This document shows positions 1 through 8,546 of a stretch of DNA of 64,000 bases, in pieces. This DNA is from an uncultured Pseudomonadota bacterium. GTDB lineage: Bacteria > Pseudomonadota > Gammaproteobacteria > Burkholderiales > SG8-39. Position 1 is the stretch's first letter. Each line of letters starts with the position of its first letter. The notes under the pieces are model-generated. The model had not been told where the DNA came from, did not search any database, and was given only the letters and a program-made list of their open reading frames with translations. A program made the position numbers and the translations under genes. The stretch is from positions 186,001 to 250,000 of the forward strand of contig CAIXPL010000019.1 in NCBI GenBank assembly GCA_903921325.1, given 5' to 3'.

Positions 1-692
1 AAGGCATAGGCCCGGTGCCTGTCTGCATCATCCGGGGGGCCTGGCCAGTTGCGCGCAAGACCATCGGCTTCCCCTTCGGTTTGTTCGATCGCGAGGGGCA
101 ATACGCTCAGGCCTGTCAGGCTGTGGAAACGCGTAATGCTGAGACTGGGCCATTGCGTGAGCGCACCGTGCGGTGCGGGATACTCCGGCGTGCCAAGCGA
201 GAACCGATGTTCGTCGGGCACCATCAGGCGCCCCACCACGCTCACCACACCGGGTGTCAGTGCAGGAACATTCACCTGACTGCGATCGGGTTTGGCTGCA
301 ATCCAGCCGCGATTGATCAACACCATCGATTGACCATCGACGAGCCGCATCAAGCTGATGAGGTCATAGCCTGGACGGTGCGCTTGAATGCGATTGTCGA
401 TCAGCAGCGTATAGCCATCGACCCACTGACCTTCGATGCGGATCAAGCGCCCGGCGCGCTCCTCAGGTGCCAATCGCATGATCACATCCAGCGATTGCGC
501 GGGCTGCCCGCTGCGCTCGGCCACCGCCTGCCAAAGCGCGGATTTTTCTGCTGCACGGTGCGTCTGCCATTGGCCCAGCGCCACCGTGAGTGCAATGAAC
601 GCGACGGTGATGAGGGTCAGCCAAACACCGGGCCGGGCACGGTTTTGCCCTGCCTCTGCGGAATGCTCGGACCGCGGGATCTCTGGCATCAT
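1..692 (-). CDS. SURF1 family cytochrome oxidase assembly protein (C-terminus cut by window edge)
   Basis: The minus-strand frame open from the left edge to an ATG-ATG pair at 692/689 encodes a SURF1-type protein, which assists insertion of haem a into cytochrome oxidase. Visible features are an N-terminal membrane segment (about residues 23-38) ending in the family motif GQWQTHRAAEK, a central stretch VLINRGWIAA, and the typical late segment WPGPPDDADRHRAYA just before the edge. SURF1 normally ends in a second membrane helix, which lies outside the window. The gene belongs functionally to the oxidase operon to its right, although a small plus-strand gene lies between it and ctaE. The frame was read by hand; the identification is confident. 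Confidence 0.88.
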   Translation of the reverse strand, partial: MMPEIPRSEHSAEAGQNRARPGVWLTLITVAFIALTVALGQWQTHRAAEKSALWQAVAERSGQPAQSLDVIMRLAPEERAGRLIRIEGQWVDGYTLLIDNRIQAHRPGYDLISLMRLVDGQSMVLINRGWIAAKPDRSQVNVPALTPGVVSVVGRLMVPDEHRFSLGTPEYPAPHGALTQWPSLSITRFHSLTGLSVLPLAIEQTEGEADGLARNWPGPPDDADRHRAYA

Positions 693-799
693 GGAGCGGC
701 GGTTCACGCGAATGTCATGCACTGCACGGTGGGTGACGACAGGGTCGACACGGCGCCACCCAATGAGGCGCCGGTTACCCGGACTAAAGGAACGCTCGC

Positions 800-991
800 A
801 TGCGCATTGTGGTCATTGCCATTCTCATTCTGATCATGGCATCGCTGGGATCGGCCCTGTATTACATGATGACCGATCGCAGCGGCTCCAATCGCACCGT
901 CAATGCGTTGACGGTGCGCGTCGGTCTATCCGTTGCACTGTTTCTGTTTCTGGTGCTGGGCCGCCACTACGGGTGGCTTCCGGCCCAGTGA
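800..991 (+). CDS. Twin transmembrane protein (DUF2909 family)
   Basis: A 63-residue protein with two hydrophobic helices (about residues 2-22 and 40-56) separated by a short polar loop, matching the small DUF2909 family found beside betaproteobacterial cytochrome oxidase genes. Function is unknown; position suggests a role in oxidase assembly or stability. A Shine-Dalgarno-like AAAGGA lies just before the ATG. It runs opposite to the surrounding oxidase genes, divergent from SURF1 and convergent with ctaE, so it needs its own promoter or readthrough from elsewhere. Confidence 0.75.
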   Translation: MRIVVIAILILIMASLGSALYYMMTDRSGSNRTVNALTVRVGLSVALFLFLVLGRHYGWLPAQ

Positions 992-1053
992 CCCGACGCT
1001 ATCGTCCCGGGCTGTCACCTTGGATGGTTGCCAGCCCGGTCAGCGCCAGTCGA

Positions 1054-1899
1054 TCAGAGATAGTAGACCAGCACGAACAGCAGCAGCCAGACCACATCGA
1101 CAAAGTGCCAGTACCAGGCCACGGCCTCAAACCCGAAGTGGTGATCAGGCTTGAAATGCCCCTTGGCACAGCGGAACCACATGACCGTCAACATGATCGC
1201 ACCGAGGGTCACGTGGAAACCGTGGAAACCAGTGAGCATGAAAAACGTCGTGCCGTAGATGCCTGATGTGAGTTTGAGATTCAACTCGCTGTAGGCGTGC
1301 ATGTATTCGGTGGCTTGCAGGAACAGAAACAGTGCCCCCAGACCCACGGTCGCACCGAGCCAGATCAACAGCGAGCGCCGATGATTGGCGCGCAGCGCAT
1401 GGTGCGCAATCGTGAGGGTTACACCCGAGGTCAGCAGGATCGCCGTGTTCCAGGCCGGAATGCCGCCGGCTGACATCGGCGCGAACTTTTCGCCCATCGG
1501 GCCGGCGGTGGGCCAGGTGGCAGAAAAATCCGGCCACAGCAACTTGTGGTCAATGTCACCCAGCCACGGCACCGCCAGATTGCGCGCATAGAACAGCGCA
1601 CCGAAGAACGCCGCGAAGAACATGACCTCAGAGAAAATGAACCAGCTCATTCCCCAGCGAAAACCGATGTCCACCTGGTGGTTGTAGCTGCCGCCTTCGG
1701 ATTCAGCGATCACATCGCTGAACCAGCCGACCAGCATCACCAGCAGGAACGCAAACCCCACCAGCACGACCCAGCGTCCGCTGCTCGCGCCATTCATCCA
1801 CGAGGCCGCGCCAAAGGCTAGACACAGCAGCGCGATGGACCCCCAGAACATCCGCGTCGACGGAGCAGGAACGTAGTATTTGGTGCTAGTGCTGAGCAT
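1054..1899 (-). CDS. ctaE: Cytochrome c oxidase subunit III
   Basis: A 281-residue polytopic membrane protein, subunit III of the aa3/caa3-type terminal oxidase. It stabilises the catalytic core and its proton uptake and does not itself carry redox centres. Seven hydrophobic segments are visible, together with family signatures such as WGMSWFIFSEVMFFAAFF in the middle and GFHGFHVTLGA and WYWHFVDVVWLLLF near the end, which hold conserved His and Glu residues. Length fits the family. It is the last minus-strand member of the operon read from ctaC, 63 bases after the DUF2970 gene. Confidence 0.97.
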   Translation of the reverse strand: MLSTSTKYYVPAPSTRMFWGSIALLCLAFGAASWMNGASSGRWVVLVGFAFLLVMLVGWFSDVIAESEGGSYNHQVDIGFRWGMSWFIFSEVMFFAAFFGALFYARNLAVPWLGDIDHKLLWPDFSATWPTAGPMGEKFAPMSAGGIPAWNTAILLTSGVTLTIAHHALRANHRRSLLIWLGATVGLGALFLFLQATEYMHAYSELNLKLTSGIYGTTFFMLTGFHGFHVTLGAIMLTVMWFRCAKGHFKPDHHFGFEAVAWYWHFVDVVWLLLFVLVYYL

Positions 1900-1962
1900 G
1901 TTGAGTCGACTCCCTGTTTTCAGACCGCAGATTCGGTGACACCGCGCATTGCGCTGTCAATG

Positions 1963-2178
1963 TTAGGTAGTGGCACGGGTAATGACAAGATGCACCACAA
2001 AAATCAAGGTGAATACAAACAATGCCGCGCACATGATGCCGACCGCAACCACCTGCGGCAGTCGCAGACGGATCGCATCGGCCTCATGCTCGGCGCGCCT
2101 GCGTATACCAAGGAACGACCACAAAACGGCCTTGAAAACCTGTAACAGGCTCGCCTGAGATTTATCACGCGCAATCAT
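1963..2178 (-). CDS. DUF2970 small membrane protein of the cox operon
   Basis: A 71-residue protein with an amphipathic N-terminal part (QVFKAVLWSFLGIRRRAEHE) and one C-terminal transmembrane helix (about 42-66), matching DUF2970. This family sits between ctaG and ctaE in Burkholderiales and has no proven biochemical role. The start ATG overlaps the ctaG stop codon by 4 bp (ATGA), so the two are likely translationally coupled. Confidence 0.8.
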   Translation of the reverse strand: MIARDKSQASLLQVFKAVLWSFLGIRRRAEHEADAIRLRLPQVVAVGIMCAALFVFTLIFVVHLVITRATT

Positions 2179-2780
2179 GACCGGTTTGCCGGTTGCGTCG
2201 AGGGCAGCACGCGCGCACCTTCGACTTCAAAAAAAGTAAACGACAGGGTGATCGTCGCTATGCTCTTGGGCAACTCGGGATCGACCACGAACACCACCGG
2301 CATCTGCCGGACTTCACCCGGTTGCAACGTTTGCTGCGTAAAGCAGAAACACTCAATTTTCTTGAAATACTGCGCTGCCAGCGCCGGCCCGTAGCTTGGA
2401 ATCGCCTGCCCGGTCACGGCACGCGCGCTGTCATTGCGCACTTCGAATACCGCCTGCTGCACCTCACCGGGGTGAACACTGAGCCCGCCTGCCAACGCGC
2501 GAAAGCCCCAGCCTATGGCCCGCGAATTGGTATCGAATTCGATCCCCACCGACCGCGTCACATCGACCTGGGTGTTGATCGGACCGACATGGTCCGCCTG
2601 CAATATGCTGCGCAGCCCGGTCACCTGACAGATCTTTTCGTAGAACGGAATCAGGGCAAAACCGAACCCGAACATCAGCACGGTCACCACCAGCAAGCGG
2701 ATCAGCACCTGGCGATTCAGTGCCTTGCGGGCACCACCCAGTGCAAGGCCGGACACGGCAAGGCTCGCCGGGTTGCTCAT
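2175..2780 (-). CDS. ctaG: Cytochrome c oxidase assembly protein CtaG/Cox11
   Basis: The 201-residue copper chaperone that delivers copper to the CuB site of subunit I, acting on the outer face of the inner membrane. One N-terminal anchor helix (VLIRLLVVTVLMFGFGFALIP) is followed by a periplasmic immunoglobulin-like domain containing the copper-binding motif CFCFTQQTL. The ATG at 2780 is preferred over the upstream GTG at 2792 because it overlaps the stop of the small gene upstream (ATGA) and gives the usual family N-terminus. Downstream it overlaps the DUF2970 gene in the same way. Confidence 0.94.
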   Translation of the reverse strand: MSNPASLAVSGLALGGARKALNRQVLIRLLVVTVLMFGFGFALIPFYEKICQVTGLRSILQADHVGPINTQVDVTRSVGIEFDTNSRAIGWGFRALAGGLSVHPGEVQQAVFEVRNDSARAVTGQAIPSYGPALAAQYFKKIECFCFTQQTLQPGEVRQMPVVFVVDPELPKSIATITLSFTFFEVEGARVLPSTQPANRS

Positions 2781-2914
2781 GCAAACAACCACTGTTTGAT
2801 CAGAAAGCCGACAAAGAATGCGAGCGCCACCGACACCAGGATCAGACCCAGGCGGCGATTGGCCGCCTTGAGATCTTGCCCACCCTGGGTCTGGTCGGAA
2901 TTCAACGTAGGCAT
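2777..2914 (-). CDS. Small oxidase assembly/associated membrane protein (45 aa)
   Basis: A 45-codon ORF read by hand between ctaD and ctaG. The product starts MPTLNSDQTQ, has a basic patch (AANRRLG) and then one hydrophobic helix (LILVSVALAFFVGFLIK) before ending QWLFA. Burkholderiales oxidase operons carry a comparable very short single-helix protein at this exact position, often annotated as a cytochrome oxidase small assembly protein. Its TGA overlaps the ATG of ctaG by 4 bp, which supports real translation. Confidence 0.8.
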   Translation of the reverse strand: MPTLNSDQTQGGQDLKAANRRLGLILVSVALAFFVGFLIKQWLFA

Positions 2915-2947
2915 CACAGGTTCGAGTCGACGTGCTTCGGCGATCGC

Positions 2948-4567
2948 TTACTTGACCTGCGGCGGCACTTCAAAGCTGTGGTAAGGCGGCGGGCTCGACA
3001 GCGTCCACTCCAGCCCTTCGGCACCTTCCCAGACCTGCGCAGTCGCCTTCTCACCACCACGAATGCACTTGAGCACGGTGTAGAGAAACACCAGTTGGGA
3101 CAGACCAAACCCGAACGCCCCGATCGTGGCCAACATGTTGAAGTCGGCAAACTGGATGTTGTAGTCCGGAATACGCCGCGGCATACCAGCCAGTCCGAGG
3201 AAGTGCATCGGGAAGAAGGTGACGTTGAAGAAGATGATCGAAAGCCAGAAATGCCACTTGCCCAGGGTCTCGTCGTACATGTGCCCGGTCCACTTGGGCA
3301 GCCAGAAATAGGCACCCGAGAACATGGCGAACAACGAGCCGGCCACCAGCACGTAGTGGAAGTGCGCGACCACGTAATAGGTGTCCTGGATCTGCAAGTC
3401 GATCGGCGCAATCGCGCAGATCAGCCCGGTAAAGCCACCCATCGTGAACACGAACAGGAACCCGACCGCAAAGAGCATCGGGGTCTCGAAGGTCATCGAA
3501 CCGCGCCACATGGTGGCGAGCCAGTTGAACACCTTCACACCCGTTGGCACCGCAATCAGCACCGTGGCGTACATGAAGAACAGTACGCCGGCAGCCGGCA
3601 TACCCACCACGAACATGTGGTGTGCCCAGACGATGAACGAGAGAATCGCAATCGACGAGGTGGCATACACCATCGATGAGTAGCCAAACAGCGGCTTGCG
3701 GGCAAACGCCGGAATCACGTGCGACACGATCCCGAAGGCCGGCAAGATCATGATGTAGACCTCGGGGTGACCGAAGAACCAGAACACGTGCTGGAACATC
3801 ACCGGATCACCACCACCGGCCGCGTTGAAGAACGCGGTGCCGAAATGCCGGTCGGTCAACGTCATGGTGATGGCACCAGCCAGCACCGGCATCACCGCAA
3901 TCAGCAGGTACGCAGTGATCAGCCAGGTCCATACGAACATCGGCATTTTCATCAAGGTCATGCCGGGGGCACGCATGTTCAGGATGGTGACCACGATGTT
4001 GATGGAACCCATGATCGACGAGGCACCGAGGATGTGCAGCGCGAAGATCGCCAGGTCCATGCCCGGGCCCATCTGGGTGGTAAGCGGCGCATACAAGGTC
4101 CACCCGGCAGCGGTGGCACCGCCTGGCACGAAGAATGACACCACCAGGAGCGTGGCCGCCGGCGGCAGCAGCCAGAAGCTCCAGTTGTTCATGCGCGCAA
4201 AGGCCATGTCAGGTGCGCCGATCTGCAGTGGCACCAGCCAGTTCGCAAAGCCGACAAACGCCGGCATGATTGCGCCGAACACCATGATCAAACCGTGCAT
4301 CGTGGTGAGCTGGTTGAAGAATTCCGGGTGCCAGAGTTGCAGTCCAGGCTTGAACAGTTCGGCGCGAATCCCGAGGGCAAGGACGCCGCCCACGAAAAAC
4401 ATCGTCAAGCTGAACCACAAGTACATCGTGCCGATGTCCTTGTGATTGGTGGTGGTCAACCAGCGCATGAACCCGCTAGGGGCTGCATGGGCATGATCAT
4501 CATGGGCGTGATCGTGGTGATCGTGCGCGTGGCCGGCAACTGCCGCATCTGCCGTCGAATGAGCCAT
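2948..4567 (-). CDS. ctaD: Cytochrome c oxidase subunit I
   Basis: The 539-residue catalytic subunit holding haem a and the haem a3-CuB oxygen reduction centre, with 12 membrane helices. Diagnostic motifs are present: WFFGHPEVY with the CuB histidine cross-linked to Tyr, the paired histidines in VWAHHMF, and the haem ligands in HFHYVL. The N-terminus carries a His/Asp-rich tract (about residues 12-30: repeated HDHH/HDDHAH) not needed for catalysis but common in relatives, which may bind metal. A strong AGGAGG lies before the ATG. It is followed by the small gene and ctaG, and preceded by ctaC. Confidence 0.98.
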   Translation of the reverse strand: MAHSTADAAVAGHAHDHHDHAHDDHAHAAPSGFMRWLTTTNHKDIGTMYLWFSLTMFFVGGVLALGIRAELFKPGLQLWHPEFFNQLTTMHGLIMVFGAIMPAFVGFANWLVPLQIGAPDMAFARMNNWSFWLLPPAATLLVVSFFVPGGATAAGWTLYAPLTTQMGPGMDLAIFALHILGASSIMGSINIVVTILNMRAPGMTLMKMPMFVWTWLITAYLLIAVMPVLAGAITMTLTDRHFGTAFFNAAGGGDPVMFQHVFWFFGHPEVYIMILPAFGIVSHVIPAFARKPLFGYSSMVYATSSIAILSFIVWAHHMFVVGMPAAGVLFFMYATVLIAVPTGVKVFNWLATMWRGSMTFETPMLFAVGFLFVFTMGGFTGLICAIAPIDLQIQDTYYVVAHFHYVLVAGSLFAMFSGAYFWLPKWTGHMYDETLGKWHFWLSIIFFNVTFFPMHFLGLAGMPRRIPDYNIQFADFNMLATIGAFGFGLSQLVFLYTVLKCIRGGEKATAQVWEGAEGLEWTLSSPPPYHSFEVPPQVK

Positions 4568-4594
4568 GGCGTTAAGCCTCCTGAAAGGAAATGT

Positions 4595-5734
4595 CTAGCG
4601 AGCAGCCTTGACCACGGAGGGCTGTACCAGCCCCTCGTCTGCGTGGTTGGACCAGGCGTTACGGGTATAGGTGATGGCAGCGGCGATGTCAGTGTCCGAC
4701 AGCATCGCCTGCGCGGGCATCTGCGAGGTGGGCATGAAGCCGCCCTTGCGCCCGTTCAGTACAAGCTTCACCTGCTCGCTGGCAGGCCCTTGCACGACCT
4801 TGGAGCCAACCAGTGCCGGGAAGGCATTGGCCAGGCCCTGACCGGTCGGCTGATGGCAGGCAGCGCACACCGCGGCATAGACCTTCTCGCCGCGCGCGAG
4901 CAACTCTTCCTTGGTCCACTCACGCGCCGCTTCATCAGCCGTCGCCACGGCCGCCTTCTGGTGCTCGGCAACCCAGGCGGTGTACTTTTCACCCGACAGG
5001 ACGTTCACGACAATCGGCATGAATCCGTGGTCCTTGCCGCACAGCTCAACGCACTGGCCGCGGTAGATGCCTTCTTTCTCGGCACGAAACCACGTGTCAC
5101 GCACGAAGCCCGGAATGGCATCCTGCTTGACCCCGAATTCAGGCACCCAGAACGAGTGAATGACATCGTTGGCAGTGGTCAGAATGCGGACTTTCTTGTT
5201 CACCGGCACGGTCAGCATGTTGTCGACTTCGCGCAGGTAGAACTCACCCTTGGGCGCATCGCCTTCGATCTGTTCGCGCGGGGTGGTCATCGAGGAGAGC
5301 ATGCTGATGCCGGCGCCCTCGCCGTTGATGTAGTCATAGCCCCACTTCCACTGATAACCGGTGGCCTTGATCGTCAGATCGGGGTTCGAGGTGTCTTTAT
5401 AGGCAAGCACCACGCTGGTTGCCGGAAAGGCCATGCCGACCAGAATGATCATCGGAACGATGGTCCAGGCGATTTCCACGGCGGTGCTTTCATGGAAATG
5501 CGCGGCCTTGTGGCCGACCGATTTGCGATGCTTCCAGATGGAATAGAACATCACGCCGAACACGACCACGAAAATGCCGGTGATGATCCACATCATCGCC
5601 GTGTGCAGATCGTAGATGTCGCGCGCTATGATGGTCACCGGAGGCTGGAACAGGTACTTCGCCGGCTCTGCCATCGCACCACCTGCTGCCAGCGCAAGCA
5701 CGCTTCCCAAGAGCGATCTGCATGGATGTTTCAT
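4595..5734 (-). CDS. ctaC: Cytochrome c oxidase subunit II with fused cytochrome c domain (caa3 type)
   Basis: A 379-residue subunit II that receives electrons from cytochrome c. From the ATG at 5734 there is a signal peptide (about 1-22), two membrane helices (about 44-65 and 88-110), and a cupredoxin domain with all CuA ligands: His193, Cys228, Glu230, Cys232, His236 and Met239. A C-terminal cytochrome c domain follows, with a CAACH haem-binding motif at about 290-294 and Met ligands beyond it. This makes the complex a caa3-type oxidase. The start at 5734 is chosen because GGAGC precedes it and it begins a clean signal peptide; an in-frame ATG at 5773 would add 13 residues. First gene of the operon. 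Confidence 0.97.
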   Translation of the reverse strand: MKHPCRSLLGSVLALAAGGAMAEPAKYLFQPPVTIIARDIYDLHTAMMWIITGIFVVVFGVMFYSIWKHRKSVGHKAAHFHESTAVEIAWTIVPMIILVGMAFPATSVVLAYKDTSNPDLTIKATGYQWKWGYDYINGEGAGISMLSSMTTPREQIEGDAPKGEFYLREVDNMLTVPVNKKVRILTTANDVIHSFWVPEFGVKQDAIPGFVRDTWFRAEKEGIYRGQCVELCGKDHGFMPIVVNVLSGEKYTAWVAEHQKAAVATADEAAREWTKEELLARGEKVYAAVCAACHQPTGQGLANAFPALVGSKVVQGPASEQVKLVLNGRKGGFMPTSQMPAQAMLSDTDIAAAITYTRNAWSNHADEGLVQPSVVKAAR

Positions 5735-6024
5735 TGAAGCTCCGTTCAGTTTTGCGTAATCAGCCATGCGCACCGCAGCTCAGCACAGGTGGGCGGGGCA
5801 CATTCCGGCCGGGGCCGGATCAATCGTTTGAGCGAGACCTCGATACGTAACCAGTTCATTTGCGCTTCGTACTCGAGACTGTCCGCCAGAAAAGCCATGC
5901 CACGCGGTACCTCGGCCCAGCACGCTGCAAATAACCGGCTCGTCTTTCATGCACAAAACCCTTAGATTCTCGCCGGCGAGAGGCTATCACGCCGAGTGTT
6001 GCAGGGCAAGATAGTCATGGCTGC
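5735..6024. other. Intergenic region upstream of the cox operon
   Basis: About 290 bases between ctaC and the BioC-like gene. No ORF with plausible coding character and no clear RNA gene was found. It must hold the promoter of the oxidase operon and the 3' end of the amidase-methyltransferase transcript; I could not pick a convincing -35/-10 pair or a stem followed by a T run. Confidence 0.5.
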
Positions 6025-7098
6025 TTAGCGCATAACTCTTGACTTGAATTCGACTACAGCGCGGCCATCGCTGCGCTTGGCCGGTTTGAGCTTCCAGGCA
6101 TGGCCCTGCACCAACTCGACACTGAGGGGCAAGCGACCATCGATGCGCGTACCTTCAAGGGCGGCCGCCAGCGCTGCATCGACCGCGGGTACGGCTGACC
6201 GCACCCGCGCGACTTGCTGTCGTTCAATCGGTGCCTGCGCGCTGACACGCGCATCGCCCCGTTGCTGTTCCATCAATACGTGCGCCTGCTTACTACCACG
6301 CCGCTCGCCATGCCGCCCTTTGATCAATGCGTGCGCCTGCGCACTGCCACGCCAATCAGCCTTCATTGCTGCAATGTCGCCATAGGTGAGTGTGAGCATT
6401 TCCATGTCGATCACCGGATCGGAAAAGCCGGCGGCCACCAGCATGTCACCGATGTCATGCATATCGATCAACGGACGCAGCCACAGGGGCAGCAGGTTGC
6501 GCGCGCAGGCGCTGCGCAATTCACGCAAGGTATCCGGACCGAAGGTCGTGAACATCACGAGGCCACCGCGTGCAAGCACCCGGTGCCATTCAGTCAAAGT
6601 GGCCGGCACGTCCTCTGAAAAGTGCAGCGCGAGATTCGACCACAGCAGGTCAATGGTATCCGCGGCAATCGGCAGACGATTGAAATCGGCATGGCATCCC
6701 AGCGGCAGTTGGCCGCGCCGCATCGCGCTGAGCGCGTTCCCCACCGTACCGCGGCCTGACTGCGTTGCGTCAGTCTGCTTCGCCTCAGACCCGATCAGTG
6801 CCTGTGCCCCTGATCGCGCCAATGAACGTGCCCAATGAATGGCCGATGCGATCGATCCGCGTTCACTCAGACGTGCTCGTTGGCGCCAGTGCTCGGCAGC
6901 GAACCGGCGCGCATCGCGATCCACACCGAGTACATGCGCTGTGGGGTAGCGCTCCTGCAACCGGTCAAGATCGTCGCCTTGCCCGCAACCGGCATCGAGC
7001 ACCCTGCCCGGCGCAAGCCGGATATAGTCCAGTCGCTCGCCCATGCGCCGCGCGACCTCGCGCAGCAGCGCCTGCTCGCCGGGCGCGTGCCTGTTCAA
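6025..7098 (-). CDS. BioC-like SAM-dependent methyltransferase with repeat-containing insert
   Basis: A 357-residue class I methyltransferase. The SAM-binding loop VLDAGCGQGDDL is at about 33-44, followed by the acidic VLGVDRD (56-62), and DLLWSNLALHF (150-160) with WHRVLARGGLVMF (171-183) match the malonyl-ACP O-methyltransferase (BioC) group. In BioC this activity starts biotin synthesis; no other bio gene is nearby, so the role is inferred from family only. Two low-complexity inserts are odd: about 79-128, and 251-298, the latter made of 17-residue repeats beginning GSAQAHALIK and GSKQAHVLME. They enlarge the protein by roughly 60-80 residues over typical BioC. The start overlaps the amidase stop (ATGA). 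Confidence 0.72.
   Translation of the reverse strand: MNRHAPGEQALLREVARRMGERLDYIRLAPGRVLDAGCGQGDDLDRLQERYPTAHVLGVDRDARRFAAEHWRQRARLSERGSIASAIHWARSLARSGAQALIGSEAKQTDATQSGRGTVGNALSAMRRGQLPLGCHADFNRLPIAADTIDLLWSNLALHFSEDVPATLTEWHRVLARGGLVMFTTFGPDTLRELRSACARNLLPLWLRPLIDMHDIGDMLVAAGFSDPVIDMEMLTLTYGDIAAMKADWRGSAQAHALIKGRHGERRGSKQAHVLMEQQRGDARVSAQAPIERQQVARVRSAVPAVDAALAAALEGTRIDGRLPLSVELVQGHAWKLKPAKRSDGRAVVEFKSRVMR
6247..6348 (-). repeat. Two 51-bp in-frame repeats inside the BioC-like gene
   Basis: Residues 251-267 and 268-284 of the methyltransferase are diverged copies of a 17-residue unit (pattern GS-x-QAH-x-L, ending in R). A third partial copy, beginning VSAQAP, continues to about residue 298. 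The block lies in a surface-exposed place in BioC relatives, between the last core strand region and the C-terminal strands. Confidence 0.6.
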
Positions 7099-8483
7099 GC
7101 GCGGCGAATCGGGGCCAGTGCCGCTTCGATGGCCGCGCCCATTTCAAGCACCGGACGATCGCGCATGGCCGGTGCGGCGATCATCAAGCCTACCGGGGCC
7201 TCACCGTCGCGATGACAAGGCACGCTCAGAGCGCATGCATCGAGGAAATTGAATGCAGCCGTGTTGCGCAGGATCATGCCGTTGGCAGCGAGGAAGCGCT
7301 CATCGTCGCGTTCGATCTCGGCCACCGGCGGGGCCACCACGGCAACGGTCGGTGAGAGCACCGCATCAAGGGGCACGCAATAGGCCTCGAATTGCGCAAT
7401 CATCGCCTGGCGCTCGCGCACCAGATCCACATAGTCGGCCGCGTTCAGGCCACTGGCAGCCAGGATGCGAGTGGCAACCCGCGCGTCGTAATCGGCCTGA
7501 TGCGTGGTGAGGCGTGCGCGATGCAGTGCAAGCGCCTCGGCACCAGAGAAGCCACCAAGTCGATTGATCTGGGGCAGGCGACGCAGGGGCGCAAAAGGCA
7601 AACTGTGAATGACAGCCCCGGCCGCGGAGAGCGTCTCGATGGCGCGCTGGAACGCACTGGCCACCGATTCATCCAGCCCATCGAGCAGCAGATCGGGCAG
7701 CACCCCGAGGCGCAGACCGCGCAGTGCCCGCTCATTTAACTCGCGCACCGGTTCACCGGCGAGAATGGAATCGACCAGCGCGCAGCAACGCACCGAGGGT
7801 GCCAGTGGCCCCACAGAGTCAAGAGTCGAGGACAGTGGATAAACACCATCACGTGGCACCCGCCGCCCGGTGGGCTTGAATCCGGTAATGCCACACAGAG
7901 CCGCCGGGATGCGCACCGAGCCACCGGTATCGGTGCCAATGCCAACGACCGCCATCTGATCGGTCACCGACACCGCCGCCCCCGATGACGAGCCGCCAGG
8001 GATGCGCCCGTTGGTGCGATGCCCTGCGTGGGTGAACTCATCGGCACGCTGCCACGGATTGCGCGGGGTGCCGTAATGCGGGTTGTAGCCGATACCAGAA
8101 TACGCAAACTCGGTCATGCCGGTGCGTCCGACGATCACGGCACCGGCGGCGCGCAGCCGCGCCACCACCGTCGAATCGGTAACAGCAGGCGCGGCGCCAC
8201 CAAGCACCTTCGATCCGGCGCGAGTGACATCCCCCGCGACATCGAACAGATCCTTCACTGTTACGCTGATGCCGGCCAGCGGTGAGGCCGCAATCTGATG
8301 CCGGCGCGCCTCATCTGTCCAGCGTGCAGTGGCGATGGCTGCGTCGCGATAGAGCCGCATGAATACCCGCCCACCCTCACCCGCCGGGTCTTCGGCGCGA
8401 TCGAGCGCCGCGCGCACCTGGGCCTCGCTCGTTGTCTCTCCGGCCGCCAGACGACTCGCGAGTTGCGCTACTGTTTCGAGCAT
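7095..8483 (-). CDS. Amidase signature family hydrolase
   Basis: A 462-residue amidase signature enzyme, hydrolysing carbon-nitrogen amide bonds. The catalytic Ser-cisSer-Lys triad is recognisable: Lys in VTVKDLFDVAG, the glycine/serine-rich GGSSSGAAVSV, and GTDTGGSVRIPAALCG with the nucleophilic serine. Substrate cannot be told; relatives include GatA, AtzF and many non-specific amidases, and gatB/gatC are absent here, so it is not the tRNA amidotransferase. The ATG at 8483 is favoured because GAGG precedes it; ATGs further upstream would run into the divergent comF promoter. It overlaps the BioC-like gene by 4 bp. Confidence 0.85.
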   Translation of the reverse strand: MLETVAQLASRLAAGETTSEAQVRAALDRAEDPAGEGGRVFMRLYRDAAIATARWTDEARRHQIAASPLAGISVTVKDLFDVAGDVTRAGSKVLGGAAPAVTDSTVVARLRAAGAVIVGRTGMTEFAYSGIGYNPHYGTPRNPWQRADEFTHAGHRTNGRIPGGSSSGAAVSVTDQMAVVGIGTDTGGSVRIPAALCGITGFKPTGRRVPRDGVYPLSSTLDSVGPLAPSVRCCALVDSILAGEPVRELNERALRGLRLGVLPDLLLDGLDESVASAFQRAIETLSAAGAVIHSLPFAPLRRLPQINRLGGFSGAEALALHRARLTTHQADYDARVATRILAASGLNAADYVDLVRERQAMIAQFEAYCVPLDAVLSPTVAVVAPPVAEIERDDERFLAANGMILRNTAAFNFLDACALSVPCHRDGEAPVGLMIAAPAMRDRPVLEMGAAIEAALAPIRRA

Positions 8484-8546
8484 GGGGAGCCTCATGTTTG
8501 ATTGAACGCCTGGGGGGCACCGCGGGCGGGAGTGCGCGTGATCACT

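Noticed and set aside
15-833. Long plus-strand ORF at the left edge
   Set aside because: It is antisense to the SURF1 gene, whose product is recognisable over its whole length, and the plus-strand translation has no family-like character.
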